A stretch of DNA of 44,055 bases from Methanotorris formicicus Mc-S-70 (lineage in GTDB: Archaea > AGJL01 > Methanococci > Methanococcales > Methanococcaceae), in the NCBI RefSeq assembly GCF_000243455.1, contig NZ_AGJL01000007.1:1-44055 (forward strand), written 5' to 3'. The notes below the pieces were generated by a model, which saw only the letters and a program-made list of their open reading frames with translations, was not told where the DNA came from and searched no databases. Each line of letters starts with the position of its first letter. Positions within the stretch are counted from its first letter, which is position 1. A program made the position numbers and the translations under genes. Below are positions 8,201 through 16,809 of the stretch, piece after piece.

Positions 8201-11053
8201 AATAACTTTTTTCTCCTTTGAATATTCATAGTTTATTTTTCCTAAGAAGTTCTTTATGCTCTCCTCTCTAACAATTGCCAATCTGTATGAAACTTTTCCT
8301 TCTAAAGATTTTATCTCATAAATCATACTTTCAATTTCAAACTCTTTCAATAATAGTTTAATTTCGTTTAAAAATTCTAAGATATTTTCTTTTAACTCTA
8401 CACTCTTTGACATTGTTAAGTTTATTGGCAACGGTGTGTAGTTTTTAAACACCACCCTACTTCTATCTGCCCCAAACAATCCTGCTAAGAAATTCCTCTT
8501 TACCCATTTTGGTGCTTTCTTTATCCACTCTGGAATTTTGTATATTTGCTCTGTCTTTTTACCAATTGGCATTCCTAATTTGTGCATAAACAATGCAAAT
8601 GCCTTTGAAGTTATTTTTATAGGGTTGTCTTCACATAAACTTGTATATTCATCTCCATAAGCGTTTCTTATCTCAACTTCCCTCTTTCTTGAATATATCT
8701 TTGAAGCTTTTATTCCCAACTTTTCTAAATCCTCTTTAATTTTAGTTAATACCTCTTTCTTTCCATAGAATGCTACATACAACCTCTCTCTATCTCCATT
8801 CCCTTTAACTATACTTCCATCTCCATAAGCAAAACCTAACAACCTTGCAATAATTCCAATATTTTTGTTGTTCATTTTAAATGGCAATAAGCCCCTATCT
8901 TTTAAATATTTGATGATTTGTTTATCATACTCTGCAAAATCATCCTCATCCAATATAATCTCATCTGATGGTTCTTCATACTCAACTCCTTCATAAGGAT
9001 ATACAATTACATCATCCCCTTCTTTTAGCATACTCATTGGAACGTAGCCATTTAATGTCAAAACTGGATGGTCTTTACTACCTTCTAAAATTCTTCCAGA
9101 TTCTGTTTTTATCCTTATTATTTTTTCTTTTGCATCCCTTTCAGAGACAAATAATATGTTTGAACTCTTTTCTCCTTCCTCTGTGTTATAAATCTTAACA
9201 TACAAATCCAATTTTTCTTTTAGTTTTTCCAATTTTATGAAATATCCGTCTTCTGTTAATATATTTGCATCTGGAGTAAGGCAATTTATATCAAAACCAA
9301 CTCCTCCAGGACTTATTACCCCTCCTTTTACATCAAAAGCAGCGACTCCCCCAATACAGTTTGAAACTAAAAAGTTATCTGCTATAAAGTTATGGTCTTT
9401 ATGGTTTATGGTGAAGTCATAAACCTCATCTACATCAACTTCTTCTATACATTCAATCTCATCCCAAATTAGCCCATCTCCAACTTTTCTTTCTTTAATA
9501 AATTCTTCATAACTTGGGAAGTTTGAAGGAACTCTAATTTCATCAATCTCTTTTCCATTCTTTAACTTATTCCAAATATCTTTAACAAATCTCTCATCCC
9601 CTTTATTTACATTTAGCAATCTTATAATCTCTGATGGCTTTTTACCTTCTTCAAACAACTCTTTTATCTTTTCAGCAAGTATCTTTCTTCTATTTATCCC
9701 CCTCTCCCTATACTTTAAAAATGCCACTGCATAGCATCCGAGTTCTTGCCTCTCTTTGTTGTATTCATAACCAATCTTTGTCCATAAGTTTATTAAATTC
9801 TTAGATGTGCCAATTATTGTTAAAACATATCTAACTGTCTCAATTCCATCATTTCTTTTGTGGGTTGAATTTCTTTTTGTAATTGTTGCCTCTACACCAA
9901 ATTCATTTAATAATTTAGCAATATTTTCCAAGAATTTTAACGCATCTTCTTTAATTTTTATATCTTTAGCCATCTCCAGTGTTGGGAATGTGAATAATGC
10001 CTTTCTATCCTTTCTTGGGTATGGTTTTCTTAACTCAGATCCAAAGAACGACGCTAAAAACAACCTCTTTTGCCATAATTTGCAGTTAAATATCCACTCT
10101 GGAAAGTTATATTTCTTCAATGTCTTGTTTCCAATTGGAACTCCTAATGCACATAACAAAACAACTAAACTTGATGCATTTACATAGAATCTATAACATC
10201 CCTTTTTATCATTATAGACTCTTGATGGAGTGTAGCCAATCTTTTTAATATCTTCCCTAATCTTTTCTAAATCATCCAGGTGTTTTGATGAGAAGTGTAT
10301 GATTCCATCTTTTTTCTTCCCTATAAAGTTCATAGAGGCATCTCCAAAGACAAAGCCAATAATTTTTAACAAGTAAGGCAGTTTTTTATGATTGTAAGTC
10401 AATGGAATTAATCCCCTATCTTTTAGTTTTCTTAAGATAATTTCCATTCTCTTTTTGCTTAGATTTAGCCTTTCCATGCATTTGATTATATCCTTTTCGT
10501 TGATAATAACGTCATCTAATGGTTCCTCATACACAACCCCTTCAAATGGGTAGATTGCTACTCTATCTCCTACTCTTAACTTTTTAAGTTTAACCATACC
10601 ATTTGGTGTATAGAATGGATGGTCTTCTGTTGCTATTGTCTCATATCCAAGTTTTGTTCTTACCTTATAGATTTTACAGTATGGCTTCAATTTAAAGAAC
10701 TTTTTAACTTCACTTGGTTCTATTTTTTTGTCTTCTGTGTTAAATACCTCAACCCTCTCATCTTTTAAGTTTTCATAATCTTTTATTCTATAGTAGAATC
10801 CATTTTCAGTTAAAACCTTCGCATCTGGGTGAAGGCAGAAACCATATCCATAATGACAATCTGGCATAGCCAAAGAATACTTCTGAATTCCAGGGAGGCA
10901 TGCAACGTTTGCTATTTGCTCAAGAACATCATCCTCCAAACCCTCAAGTAGAATCTCACTTAAAAATATTCTACCTGGCACTCTCATGCATTCTTTGTAA
11001 TCCTTTGGCAATTCATATACCGCATCAGACACCTTTTTTAAATACTCCTTCAT
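5261..11053 (-). CDS. rtcB: RNA-splicing ligase RtcB precursor with three inteins
   Basis: RtcB joins 2',3'-cyclic phosphate and 5'-OH RNA ends using GTP and manganese, and in archaea seals tRNA halves. The 1930-residue reading frame is a 480-residue RtcB interrupted three times. Host segments are 72, 25, 137 and 246 residues. Conserved parts seen: MPDCHYGYGF, GGVGFDIN-C-GVRL with the metal-binding Cys, GSLGSGNHFLEI, VMVH-TGSRGLGH, YDVAHNIA, RKGATRAFGPG and the STAHGAGRTLSR segment that contains the guanylylated His. All catalytic residues I expect remain. The start ATG follows GGTGAG by three bases, and a minus-strand TATA-like box lies at 11148-11156. The frame is unbroken, so active RtcB requires all three inteins to splice. 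The gene stands alone. Confidence 0.95.
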   Translation of the reverse strand: MKEYLKKVSDAVYELPKDYKECMRVPGRIFLSEILLEGLEDDVLEQIANVACLPGIQKYSLAMPDCHYGYGFCLHPDAKVLTENGFYYRIKDYENLKDERVEVFNTEDKKIEPSEVKKFFKLKPYCKIYKVRTKLGYETIATEDHPFYTPNGMVKLKKLRVGDRVAIYPFEGVVYEEPLDDVIINEKDIIKCMERLNLSKKRMEIILRKLKDRGLIPLTYNHKKLPYLLKIIGFVFGDASMNFIGKKKDGIIHFSSKHLDDLEKIREDIKKIGYTPSRVYNDKKGCYRFYVNASSLVVLLCALGVPIGNKTLKKYNFPEWIFNCKLWQKRLFLASFFGSELRKPYPRKDRKALFTFPTLEMAKDIKIKEDALKFLENIAKLLNEFGVEATITKRNSTHKRNDGIETVRYVLTIIGTSKNLINLWTKIGYEYNKERQELGCYAVAFLKYRERGINRRKILAEKIKELFEEGKKPSEIIRLLNVNKGDERFVKDIWNKLKNGKEIDEIRVPSNFPSYEEFIKERKVGDGLIWDEIECIEEVDVDEVYDFTINHKDHNFIADNFLVSNCIGGVAAFDVKGGVISPGGVGFDINCLTPDANILTEDGYFIKLEKLKEKLDLYVKIYNTEEGEKSSNILFVSERDAKEKIIRIKTESGRILEGSKDHPVLTLNGYVPMSMLKEGDDVIVYPYEGVEYEEPSDEIILDEDDFAEYDKQIIKYLKDRGLLPFKMNNKNIGIIARLLGFAYGDGSIVKGNGDRERLYVAFYGKKEVLTKIKEDLEKLGIKASKIYSRKREVEIRNAYGDEYTSLCEDNPIKITSKAFALFMHKLGMPIGKKTEQIYKIPEWIKKAPKWVKRNFLAGLFGADRSRVVFKNYTPLPINLTMSKSVELKENILEFLNEIKLLLKEFEIESMIYEIKSLEGKVSYRLAIVREESIKNFLGKINYEYSKEKKVIGLLAYEYLKRKDAIKEIRKKCIEKAKELYEKGLSISEILKMDEFRNEFINRRLIERTIYGKLDGDDVRVSTKFPKFEEFIKKYGVRGGFVIDKIKEIKEIPYDSKLCDVGIVSKEHNFIANSIVVHNCGVRLIRTNLTKEEVKPKIKELVSEIFKNVPSGLGSKGKIRITKNEIDDVLEEGAKWAINEGYGWEEDIKFIEEHGYMKDADASLVSDSAKKRGLPQLGSLGSGNHFLEIQYVDKVFDEETGEIFGVEENQVVVMVHCLPESSKILTEYGYCIKIKDLENCYDKIKVITYDKENKTPIPAKIKKFWKFKNNKNIYKIKTFTGKEIVCTEDHPIWTPSGWKQAKDLKPDDLVLIYPFEGVEYEDPEDKVIVSEEDIINAGGTERIVKNLKKKGLLPLKLNHKDIGIIARLVGYAFGDAWVGGKRPTVKFIDDLEVLKRIKSDLDELGFSSTIVKVMRHKSEINHIMSNKEIKRHEFEGEGYQLVVSTPSFAILLKSLGVPYGKKTDVPFNVPKWIKESPKWIKRLFLAGYFGAEMNIIKQRKNEAYRLENLKIPLNKVEDLLNNGISFMEEIKEILEEFGVKGKIIVKPYVKRKDGKTSYKIILTLSSNLENIIKFASKIGYEYNKKRQSMLIKSLQYYLYKKKIVELESIKTGKDVEKLLTTAHKYRKIKTETYDSYISRYSEGDLTIWDAVVSVEKLKEDVEIVYDLTIDDKNHNFIADNFVVSNTGSRGLGHQICADYIRVMEKAAKKYGIKLPDRQLACAPIESEEGIEYYKAMSCGANYAWTNRQMITHWVRESFEKVFKTSAEDLEMNIIYDVAHNIAKMEEHVIDGKKKKVVVHRKGATRAFGPGSELIPKEYRRVGQPVIIPGDMGTASYLMHGTEKAMEETFGSTAHGAGRTLSRAKALKLWKGKEIKEKLEKEGIIVMADSRAVIAEECPEAYKSIDLVADVCHKSGISLKVSRMKPMGVVKG
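6002..7408 (-). mobile_element. RtcB intein 3 (469 residues)
   Basis: It begins at Cys in VMVH-CLPESSKI and ends in NFVVSN before TGSRGLGH, so the +1 nucleophile is Thr, and the residue just before the intein is a metal-ligand His of RtcB. Block B is CTEDHPIWTPSG. The endonuclease motifs are IIARLVGYAFGDAW and LFLAGYFGAEM, the second with Glu. As in intein 1 the penultimate residue is Ser. It is the closest in layout to intein 2 (shared RGLLPLKxNxKxIGIIARL). Confidence 0.93.
7820..9283 (-). mobile_element. RtcB intein 2 (488 residues)
   Basis: It begins at Cys in FDIN-CLTPDANI and ends in SIVVHN before CGVRLI, so its +1 residue is the active-site metal-ligand Cys of RtcB. Block B is GSKDHPVLTLNG. 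The endonuclease motifs IIARLLGFAYGDGS and NFLAGLFGADR both keep Asp. The C-terminus has the canonical His-Asn. This site (DIN-CGV) is, from memory, the one used by known RtcB inteins of other archaea. The sequence resembles inteins 1 and 3 throughout, including the YPYEGVEYEEP stretch. Confidence 0.93.
9359..10837 (-). mobile_element. RtcB intein 1 (493 residues)
   Basis: The intein begins at Cys in GYGF-CLHPDAKV and ends in FLVSN before CIGGVAAF. Splicing block A is CLHPDAKVLTENG, block B is ATEDHPFYTPNG, and the C-terminal block is HNFIADNFLVSN. The middle carries LAGLIDADG-type endonuclease motifs LLKIIGFVFGDAS and LFLASFFGSEL; the second is degenerate, with Glu in place of the usual Asp. 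The penultimate residue is Ser instead of the usual His. In many RtcB proteins the residue after GYGF is Pro; here it is Cys, as class 1 splicing needs. Confidence 0.93.
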
Positions 11054-11647
11054 AATCTCACCATAAAACGAGTAATGATGATCAGTTCAATTAATATTCC
11101 AAAAATTATTGATAATTCTTTGCAAAATGGATTATATGGTAGTTGGGTTATATAAGTTTATTGTGACTTGGGATAATGTTTAATTTAACAATCTAAAGTC
11201 CATGAAATATCCAAAATTAGGGTTGATGAAATTAAAGTTCATTCAACTTTGAAATTTATTCCATGTTAAATATGAATCTTGCTGTATTTCCACATACATA
11301 GATATATAAAATTCCAAACAATATATAAATCATGCTATATTTTGGTGGTGAGATTATCATGAATAATGTTATTGACAAATAAACTTATGAAATGAACGAA
11401 TTTCCCAAAGTTTGTAGAATTTCTGAGAGAAATTAGAACATTAGCAAAAAACTAAATATCAATATATTATTGTTGAATATATTTAACAAAATATTAAATA
11501 CTTCGAATAGTTAATAAAACTACAGTAAAATTTAAATAGAATGGGTATACAAATTTTTTATAAAATAAATAATGTAATTTCTTAAGTTAATAACTATGAT
11601 TGAAGTAATAACAAAAGTATGAATAATCTAACTGTATGGGGGATACT
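11054..11647. other. Long AT-rich intergenic region with mini-ORF
   Basis: These 594 bases separate divergent rtcB and the first surface-protein gene. On the minus strand a TATA-like AACTTATATAACC (around 11148-11156) could drive rtcB. On the plus strand there is a TATA-like AATATATAAATC (about 11320), then GGTGGTGAG and a seven-codon ORF (11359-11382, MNNVIDK) with no continuation in frame, perhaps a decayed gene start. A TTTATAAAATAAA box near 11560 may be the promoter of the surface-protein gene. Confidence 0.4.
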
Positions 11648-14600
11648 ATGAAAACATTACCCATGATCTTATCCATATTGCTCGTTCTTGGAGTACTACC
11701 CTTAAGTTTTGCCTCAGATGAAAATGTGGCAATTGTTGTGTCAACTCCAGCAGATGCCATTGTTGCAGCACCTTATGCTAAAGCAATGGGATACTTACTT
11801 GTGTATACACCAACAGATGAGTTATCAGATAATGCGAAAAGAGAACTTGAAAGAAATAACATAAATAAAGTAATAATTGTTGGGGGACCTGTTGCAGTTA
11901 GTAACAATGTAGAAAATGAATTAAAATCTGATTTAAAATTAAAAATTGAAAGGATCTGGGGGGAGACAAGAGTAGAAACTTCTCAGAAAGTCTTTGAGAC
12001 CTTAATTAAAGAGAAACCAGAAATAACAAAAAACATAGTAATTACAGAGGGATTCAACGAAAATGTATCTCCAGTAGCAGTAAGTTTTAATGCTCCTATT
12101 CTATACTATGCACCTGGTAAAGAGAACAAAACCATTGAAACATTGAAGTTGGTTAAAGATGCTGAAAATGTCATTATCATTGGAACCACAGTACCTCCAA
12201 AAGTTAAAGATATTGCATCAAGTATTGCAAAGAAAACCATTATAGCAACAGGTAAGGATGATACGGTTATAAAAACTGCCTTATCCTATGTCGCTAAAAT
12301 AAATCCAAATGTTAAAAATGAAGAAGTAGCAGTTGTTTATTCTGAAATAGATAAAGATCCAATATTAGATGCAATTATGAACTTTGTTGAGGGAAGAGTT
12401 AATGCAATTGTGCCCCTTCCTGAAAAAAGTAGAGATACTATAGAAAAAATAATTGGTAAAATAGCAACATTTACCTCTAAAATATCAATCGCATGCGATG
12501 TTCCTAGTGTAAGTGATATTATATCAAGTATCGCCTCTAAAACAGATATAACAACAGTATCAACTGTAACACCAACATTTGCAAAATCAGTAACTACAAA
12601 ATATAGACCACCAGTAGTAGTGGATAATAAACCAACAATAAACAAATTCGATATTTCAACCGATGGTTTGAAGACAGCATTCACTATAAATGTAAGTGAT
12701 GATAACGGATTGAAAAAAATCGTATTAACATATGGTGATGGAACTAAATTTGAAAAAGAAATTTCAGGAACTTCATATAGTTTGAATATATCAAGAAATT
12801 ACCTAATGCAAGGAGTATATACTGCAACTTTAACCGTATATGACAATAAAGATCAAGCAAATACAGCATCTAAATCTGTAAATTTAAGATACTTTGATAT
12901 AACTCCAGAACATATATCAAAAACAATCCTTAGTGGAAATATAAATGAATCCATTCCAATAACAATTAAAAACTACCAAAATAAAACTATATCAATAAAT
13001 GCTATATCTCCAACTGGCCTTAACGTATCAATAAATAATAATTCAATAAATACCACTGGTAGTGTAATATGCAGGATTATAAATACGTCAGCACTAACAT
13101 CTGGAAAAGCATACCAAGCAAAAGTTGTATTTGCCTTAGATAAACATCCAGAAATAAATAAAACATTTGTACTAGACATTATAATTCCAAAAATAGAAAA
13201 CAAAACCACAACATCAGGTAAAACTGTCTCATTACAGATTGTAAATACAACCGTTGCAGAAAATACAAGCATTGAAATAAACGATAACACTACAAATGCA
13301 TTTATTGTAAATACAACAGTGGGCGACAAATCAATAGATATTATAATTCCAACAACGAACACTTCAGACACATCAACAATAGAAAATACAACCATTCATT
13401 TAGAAAATATTAAAGAGGTATTAGAAAGAGCTGAAAAAGTTAAAAACACATCAACATTAACAGAGGAAACTATAAGGCCAGTAGTTATTGCAAGTAAGGA
13501 TGTAAATAACGTATCAGTGGATGTTAAAAACGTCACCATTGATGAAACTAAAAACGAGGCTACAATAAACACAGAAATAAGCTTTAATAAATCTACAAAC
13601 GATACGTATGTTGTTGTGGCAATACCAGTCGGTAATAACTCAGTAAGTAAGGTATATAAAGAAGGTTTAGGTACCATTCCAGAATATGATGGAACAGGAA
13701 CCCAAATAAATTACTTCAGATACGATGCAACTAATGGTATCTTGACATTATTCCTAAAAGATGACCCATTGGTAAGTATTACATTAAGTGTAAAGGTAGT
13801 AAATCAGCCACCTGTAATATCATACACATACATTGAAGATGGACTGAATGTGTTAATAAATGCCTCAGAATCTTACGACCCAGAAGGTAAAACTTTAACA
13901 TTCAAATGGTTAGCACCAGGAAACCAGAGTGTTTCATACCTCGAGGATGGAAAAACAATAAACATAACCTACCCAAAAAGTGGAACTTATGATATCACAT
14001 TGATTGTATCAGATGGGGTTTATGAAGTTTCATCAGTAATTACAGTTTCAGTAACACAGCCAGTTGCAGAAAAACCAGCAATAAAAGTCATAGCAAATGG
14101 AAAAACTATTGAATTTGCAGGGCAATCAGACAATACATTAACAATTTCAACACCGCACACAATTAAATTCCCAACAATAGACGCAACAGTAAATGTGGTA
14201 GATAAAGAAGATACTGAAAAAGGTGTAAGGATTTACTTCAAAGATAACGAAAGTGTTGAATCAATAATCAAAGCAATGAATGTCTTCAACAAAATTGCCT
14301 ATGATGAAGAAGGGGTTAATATAACTTACTACAACCCAGAAATGAAAGGAAAAAACGTCTCATTAATAATAATACCAGATAGAAATGAGTTCAGAAATGC
14401 AATGAATAAATTATTAAATGGAGATGCAACGAAATTCTTTGAGTTATTGAACAATAGCTATGGAACAACAACTGTCGATAGTAATGGATATGCAAAATTC
14501 ACAATAACAGCAAATTCATCACACAAGGATGATATTGTCTTAATCCTTGATAATGAAAGTTATATAGATAATACCTATGCAAAAATCCTTGCAGTTGGTG

Positions 14601-15040
14601 GATTTGAAGTAATGAAATACAATATGACATTGACATTCAATGGAACAGACGTGTTTAATACAACAACATACATTATATCATTAAACGACACACCATCAAA
14701 TCCAGTAAGATATGGATTAGCAATGATAAATAAAAATGTAGGAATAACATTAGATGTAATTGGAACAAATCCAAACAATAACTTATTCAATGTCTCAGTA
14801 GTTGGGAATAATGGAAGCGAAATCGTTGTAGAAAACAATGATTTCATAACATTAAGTGCATCAAAAATAAATGATATAATAGGAACAATATTTACACCAG
14901 ATACTGCGTCAGCAACATACAGTTCAATTATAACCAACAGCACAGTTTCATTAGACCTCAATAATGTATCAGACGCTTATGTGATAGGAATAGCCTATGA
15001 TACAGTAGATAAAAAGATTGTTGCAGTAGAACAGCAATAA
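11648..15040 (+). CDS. Secreted surface protein with cell-wall-binding-repeat-2-like N-terminus and PKD-like domains
   Basis: The signal peptide (MKTLPMILSILLVLGVLPLSFA) begins at ATG 11648, three bases after GGGGGAT; an ATG at 11636 precedes that site. Residues about 25-260 repeat alpha/beta units of the type KVIIVGGPVAVSNNVENEL and NVIIIGTTVPPKV, like the CW_binding_2 family. Two PKD/Ig-like domains follow, one around 330-405 (VYTATLTVYD) and one around 720-805 (ESYDPEGKTLTFKW, YDITLIVSDG). The rest is Asn/Thr-rich, with many NxT/NxS sites, which suits an N-glycosylated S-layer-associated protein. There is no C-terminal membrane anchor. The N-terminal quarter is homologous to the protein at 35046. 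It is 1130 residues, probably monocistronic. Confidence 0.8.
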   Translation: MKTLPMILSILLVLGVLPLSFASDENVAIVVSTPADAIVAAPYAKAMGYLLVYTPTDELSDNAKRELERNNINKVIIVGGPVAVSNNVENELKSDLKLKIERIWGETRVETSQKVFETLIKEKPEITKNIVITEGFNENVSPVAVSFNAPILYYAPGKENKTIETLKLVKDAENVIIIGTTVPPKVKDIASSIAKKTIIATGKDDTVIKTALSYVAKINPNVKNEEVAVVYSEIDKDPILDAIMNFVEGRVNAIVPLPEKSRDTIEKIIGKIATFTSKISIACDVPSVSDIISSIASKTDITTVSTVTPTFAKSVTTKYRPPVVVDNKPTINKFDISTDGLKTAFTINVSDDNGLKKIVLTYGDGTKFEKEISGTSYSLNISRNYLMQGVYTATLTVYDNKDQANTASKSVNLRYFDITPEHISKTILSGNINESIPITIKNYQNKTISINAISPTGLNVSINNNSINTTGSVICRIINTSALTSGKAYQAKVVFALDKHPEINKTFVLDIIIPKIENKTTTSGKTVSLQIVNTTVAENTSIEINDNTTNAFIVNTTVGDKSIDIIIPTTNTSDTSTIENTTIHLENIKEVLERAEKVKNTSTLTEETIRPVVIASKDVNNVSVDVKNVTIDETKNEATINTEISFNKSTNDTYVVVAIPVGNNSVSKVYKEGLGTIPEYDGTGTQINYFRYDATNGILTLFLKDDPLVSITLSVKVVNQPPVISYTYIEDGLNVLINASESYDPEGKTLTFKWLAPGNQSVSYLEDGKTINITYPKSGTYDITLIVSDGVYEVSSVITVSVTQPVAEKPAIKVIANGKTIEFAGQSDNTLTISTPHTIKFPTIDATVNVVDKEDTEKGVRIYFKDNESVESIIKAMNVFNKIAYDEEGVNITYYNPEMKGKNVSLIIIPDRNEFRNAMNKLLNGDATKFFELLNNSYGTTTVDSNGYAKFTITANSSHKDDIVLILDNESYIDNTYAKILAVGGFEVMKYNMTLTFNGTDVFNTTTYIISLNDTPSNPVRYGLAMINKNVGITLDVIGTNPNNNLFNVSVVGNNGSEIVVENNDFITLSASKINDIIGTIFTPDTASATYSSIITNSTVSLDLNNVSDAYVIGIAYDTVDKKIVAVEQQ

Positions 15041-15162
15041 AACATACATTTTTTTCTTTTTTTATTATATTTTAGAAAGATATTTTTTTAAAAAAATTTA
15101 AAATAAAAAATTATAAATATATTTAGATTTTTATAATATGATAAATTCACACTTAATAAGGG

Positions 15163-16659
15163 GTGGTTTGTATTAAAAAAACATTATTTATGATTATTAT
15201 TTTTGGATTTTTGATTTCTCCAATTTATGCAGTTTCAGATATTCAAATATCTCCTTCAAACCCAAAAGTTGGAGATACTGTAGTATTGACTGGAACTGCA
15301 AATCCAAACGAAGCTATAAATTGTCAGGCATGGTTTGAAGTAAATCCAATAATATCCCCACCATACTATGGATATCTTATGAATAGTGTTGAGATACCGA
15401 GCTCACCAAATAATTTTAAGGTTGTTGCTGAAAATGTAAATAAAGTATATGTGAGCGTAAAAATGGGTATATGGATTACAAAAAGTGCAACTGCAAATAG
15501 TGATGGTGTGGCAATAGTTTCCCAGTCAAATGTTCCTGTGGGAACTTACGATATAAAAATAGGGGGAACCATAAAAGACCCATCAAAACCTGTAAAACTA
15601 AAAATTATTGCTTCAACTACAATAAAGGCAGATGAAAATGGAAACTTCAAATATTCTTATAAAGCAAACAACATTCCAGAAGGAACTGTTGTTCATTTAA
15701 ACATTGGAGGAGTTAGCAAAGATGTTCTAATTGAAGGGGACATACCAACACCTCCCGCAGAAGAAAATACACCAATAATTGAAGATAAAAACACAATGAC
15801 TAATCAAACCGTTAATTTGGATAAAGAGCCACCAAAAATAACAATATTATCCCCATCAAAAAGAGACTATAATATATCAAAGGTATATTTTGATGTAATT
15901 GTTGAAGATGAATCTGGTTATATGGTAAAATTTTATTTGAATGGTAATAACTTGGACTATAATGAATCAAATAATCACTATACCGGAGTTCTTAATTTAA
16001 AAGAAGGAAAAAATACATTTGAAATAATTGCAAAAGATGAATACAATAACAAAAACAGAAAAATCCTATATCTTAACTACTACAAACCAAAAAATCAGAA
16101 AAATGAAAATACTGTAGATGATAAAAGTGCGGATATTGCTTCCAGTCAAAATAATACTTCTGAAAAAATAGTGAATAATAAAAAGATTATTCATATTCAA
16201 AACAATAATAACTCGAAACAGGAAAATATTGTTTATGGAACAATAATAAAGCATGTGGGAAATGCCACCTTAATAATATCCGATGGAACAAAAATTAGTG
16301 TAGTTGGAGACATACAAATAAAAGAAGTAGTCCTTCCAAATATAACATTAACCTACTACATAACTCCAGAAAATGCTGAGTTTAAACCCCCACTCACTTT
16401 AAAAGTTAAAATAAAACCTTCTCAAAACAAAGAAATAAAAGTTCTATATTACGACAACAAATTAAAATCCTGGAAAGCCCTATCTTACACGGTTGATGAA
16501 AAAAGTAACATAATAATAAAAATAAATAAATCAGGTTACTATGCAATTAAAGAAAATGAAATTAACGTTAACGAAAATAAAAAAGAACTTTTACATATAC
16601 AAATTATTGGGTTTATAAAAGCAATTGTTAGCGTAGTAATAAATTTAATCAAGCCTTAA
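15163..16659 (+). CDS. Membrane-anchored secreted protein with Ig-like domains
   Basis: A signal peptide (KKTLFMIIIFGFLISPIYA) leads to an immunoglobulin-like region beginning IQISPSNPKVGDTVVLTG. Near residues 225-310 a second Ig-like domain reads PKITILSPS and then VEDESGYMVKFYLNG. The protein ends in a hydrophobic stretch (IIGFIKAIVSVVINLI), a probable C-terminal membrane anchor. The start is uncertain: the in-frame GTG at 15163 lies inside the ribosome binding site GGGGTGG itself, while an in-frame ATT at 15172 has correct spacing and would give a clean KK signal peptide. About 495 residues. I do not recognise a specific family. It follows the large surface protein on the same strand after 120 bases and may display or bind surface glycans. 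Confidence 0.7.
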   Translation: MVCIKKTLFMIIIFGFLISPIYAVSDIQISPSNPKVGDTVVLTGTANPNEAINCQAWFEVNPIISPPYYGYLMNSVEIPSSPNNFKVVAENVNKVYVSVKMGIWITKSATANSDGVAIVSQSNVPVGTYDIKIGGTIKDPSKPVKLKIIASTTIKADENGNFKYSYKANNIPEGTVVHLNIGGVSKDVLIEGDIPTPPAEENTPIIEDKNTMTNQTVNLDKEPPKITILSPSKRDYNISKVYFDVIVEDESGYMVKFYLNGNNLDYNESNNHYTGVLNLKEGKNTFEIIAKDEYNNKNRKILYLNYYKPKNQKNENTVDDKSADIASSQNNTSEKIVNNKKIIHIQNNNNSKQENIVYGTIIKHVGNATLIISDGTKISVVGDIQIKEVVLPNITLTYYITPENAEFKPPLTLKVKIKPSQNKEIKVLYYDNKLKSWKALSYTVDEKSNIIIKINKSGYYAIKENEINVNENKKELLHIQIIGFIKAIVSVVINLIKP

Positions 16660-16809
16660 TTCTCTAAATTACACTAAACAAGCAATACAATATAGAAAAT
16701 TTTAAATAATTGAAGAATACTTTAAATTTTAAATCGTGAATGTTGTTATAATGTTGAAACTTCAATATAGTGGTAAATAAATTAAAATATCGCAAAATGT
16801 TGTGGGATT

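Noticed and set aside
5280-10187. Several plus-strand open frames opposite rtcB
   Set aside because: They lie wholly opposite a well-supported gene, with low-complexity, hydrophobic translations and no start signals; they are antisense shadows.
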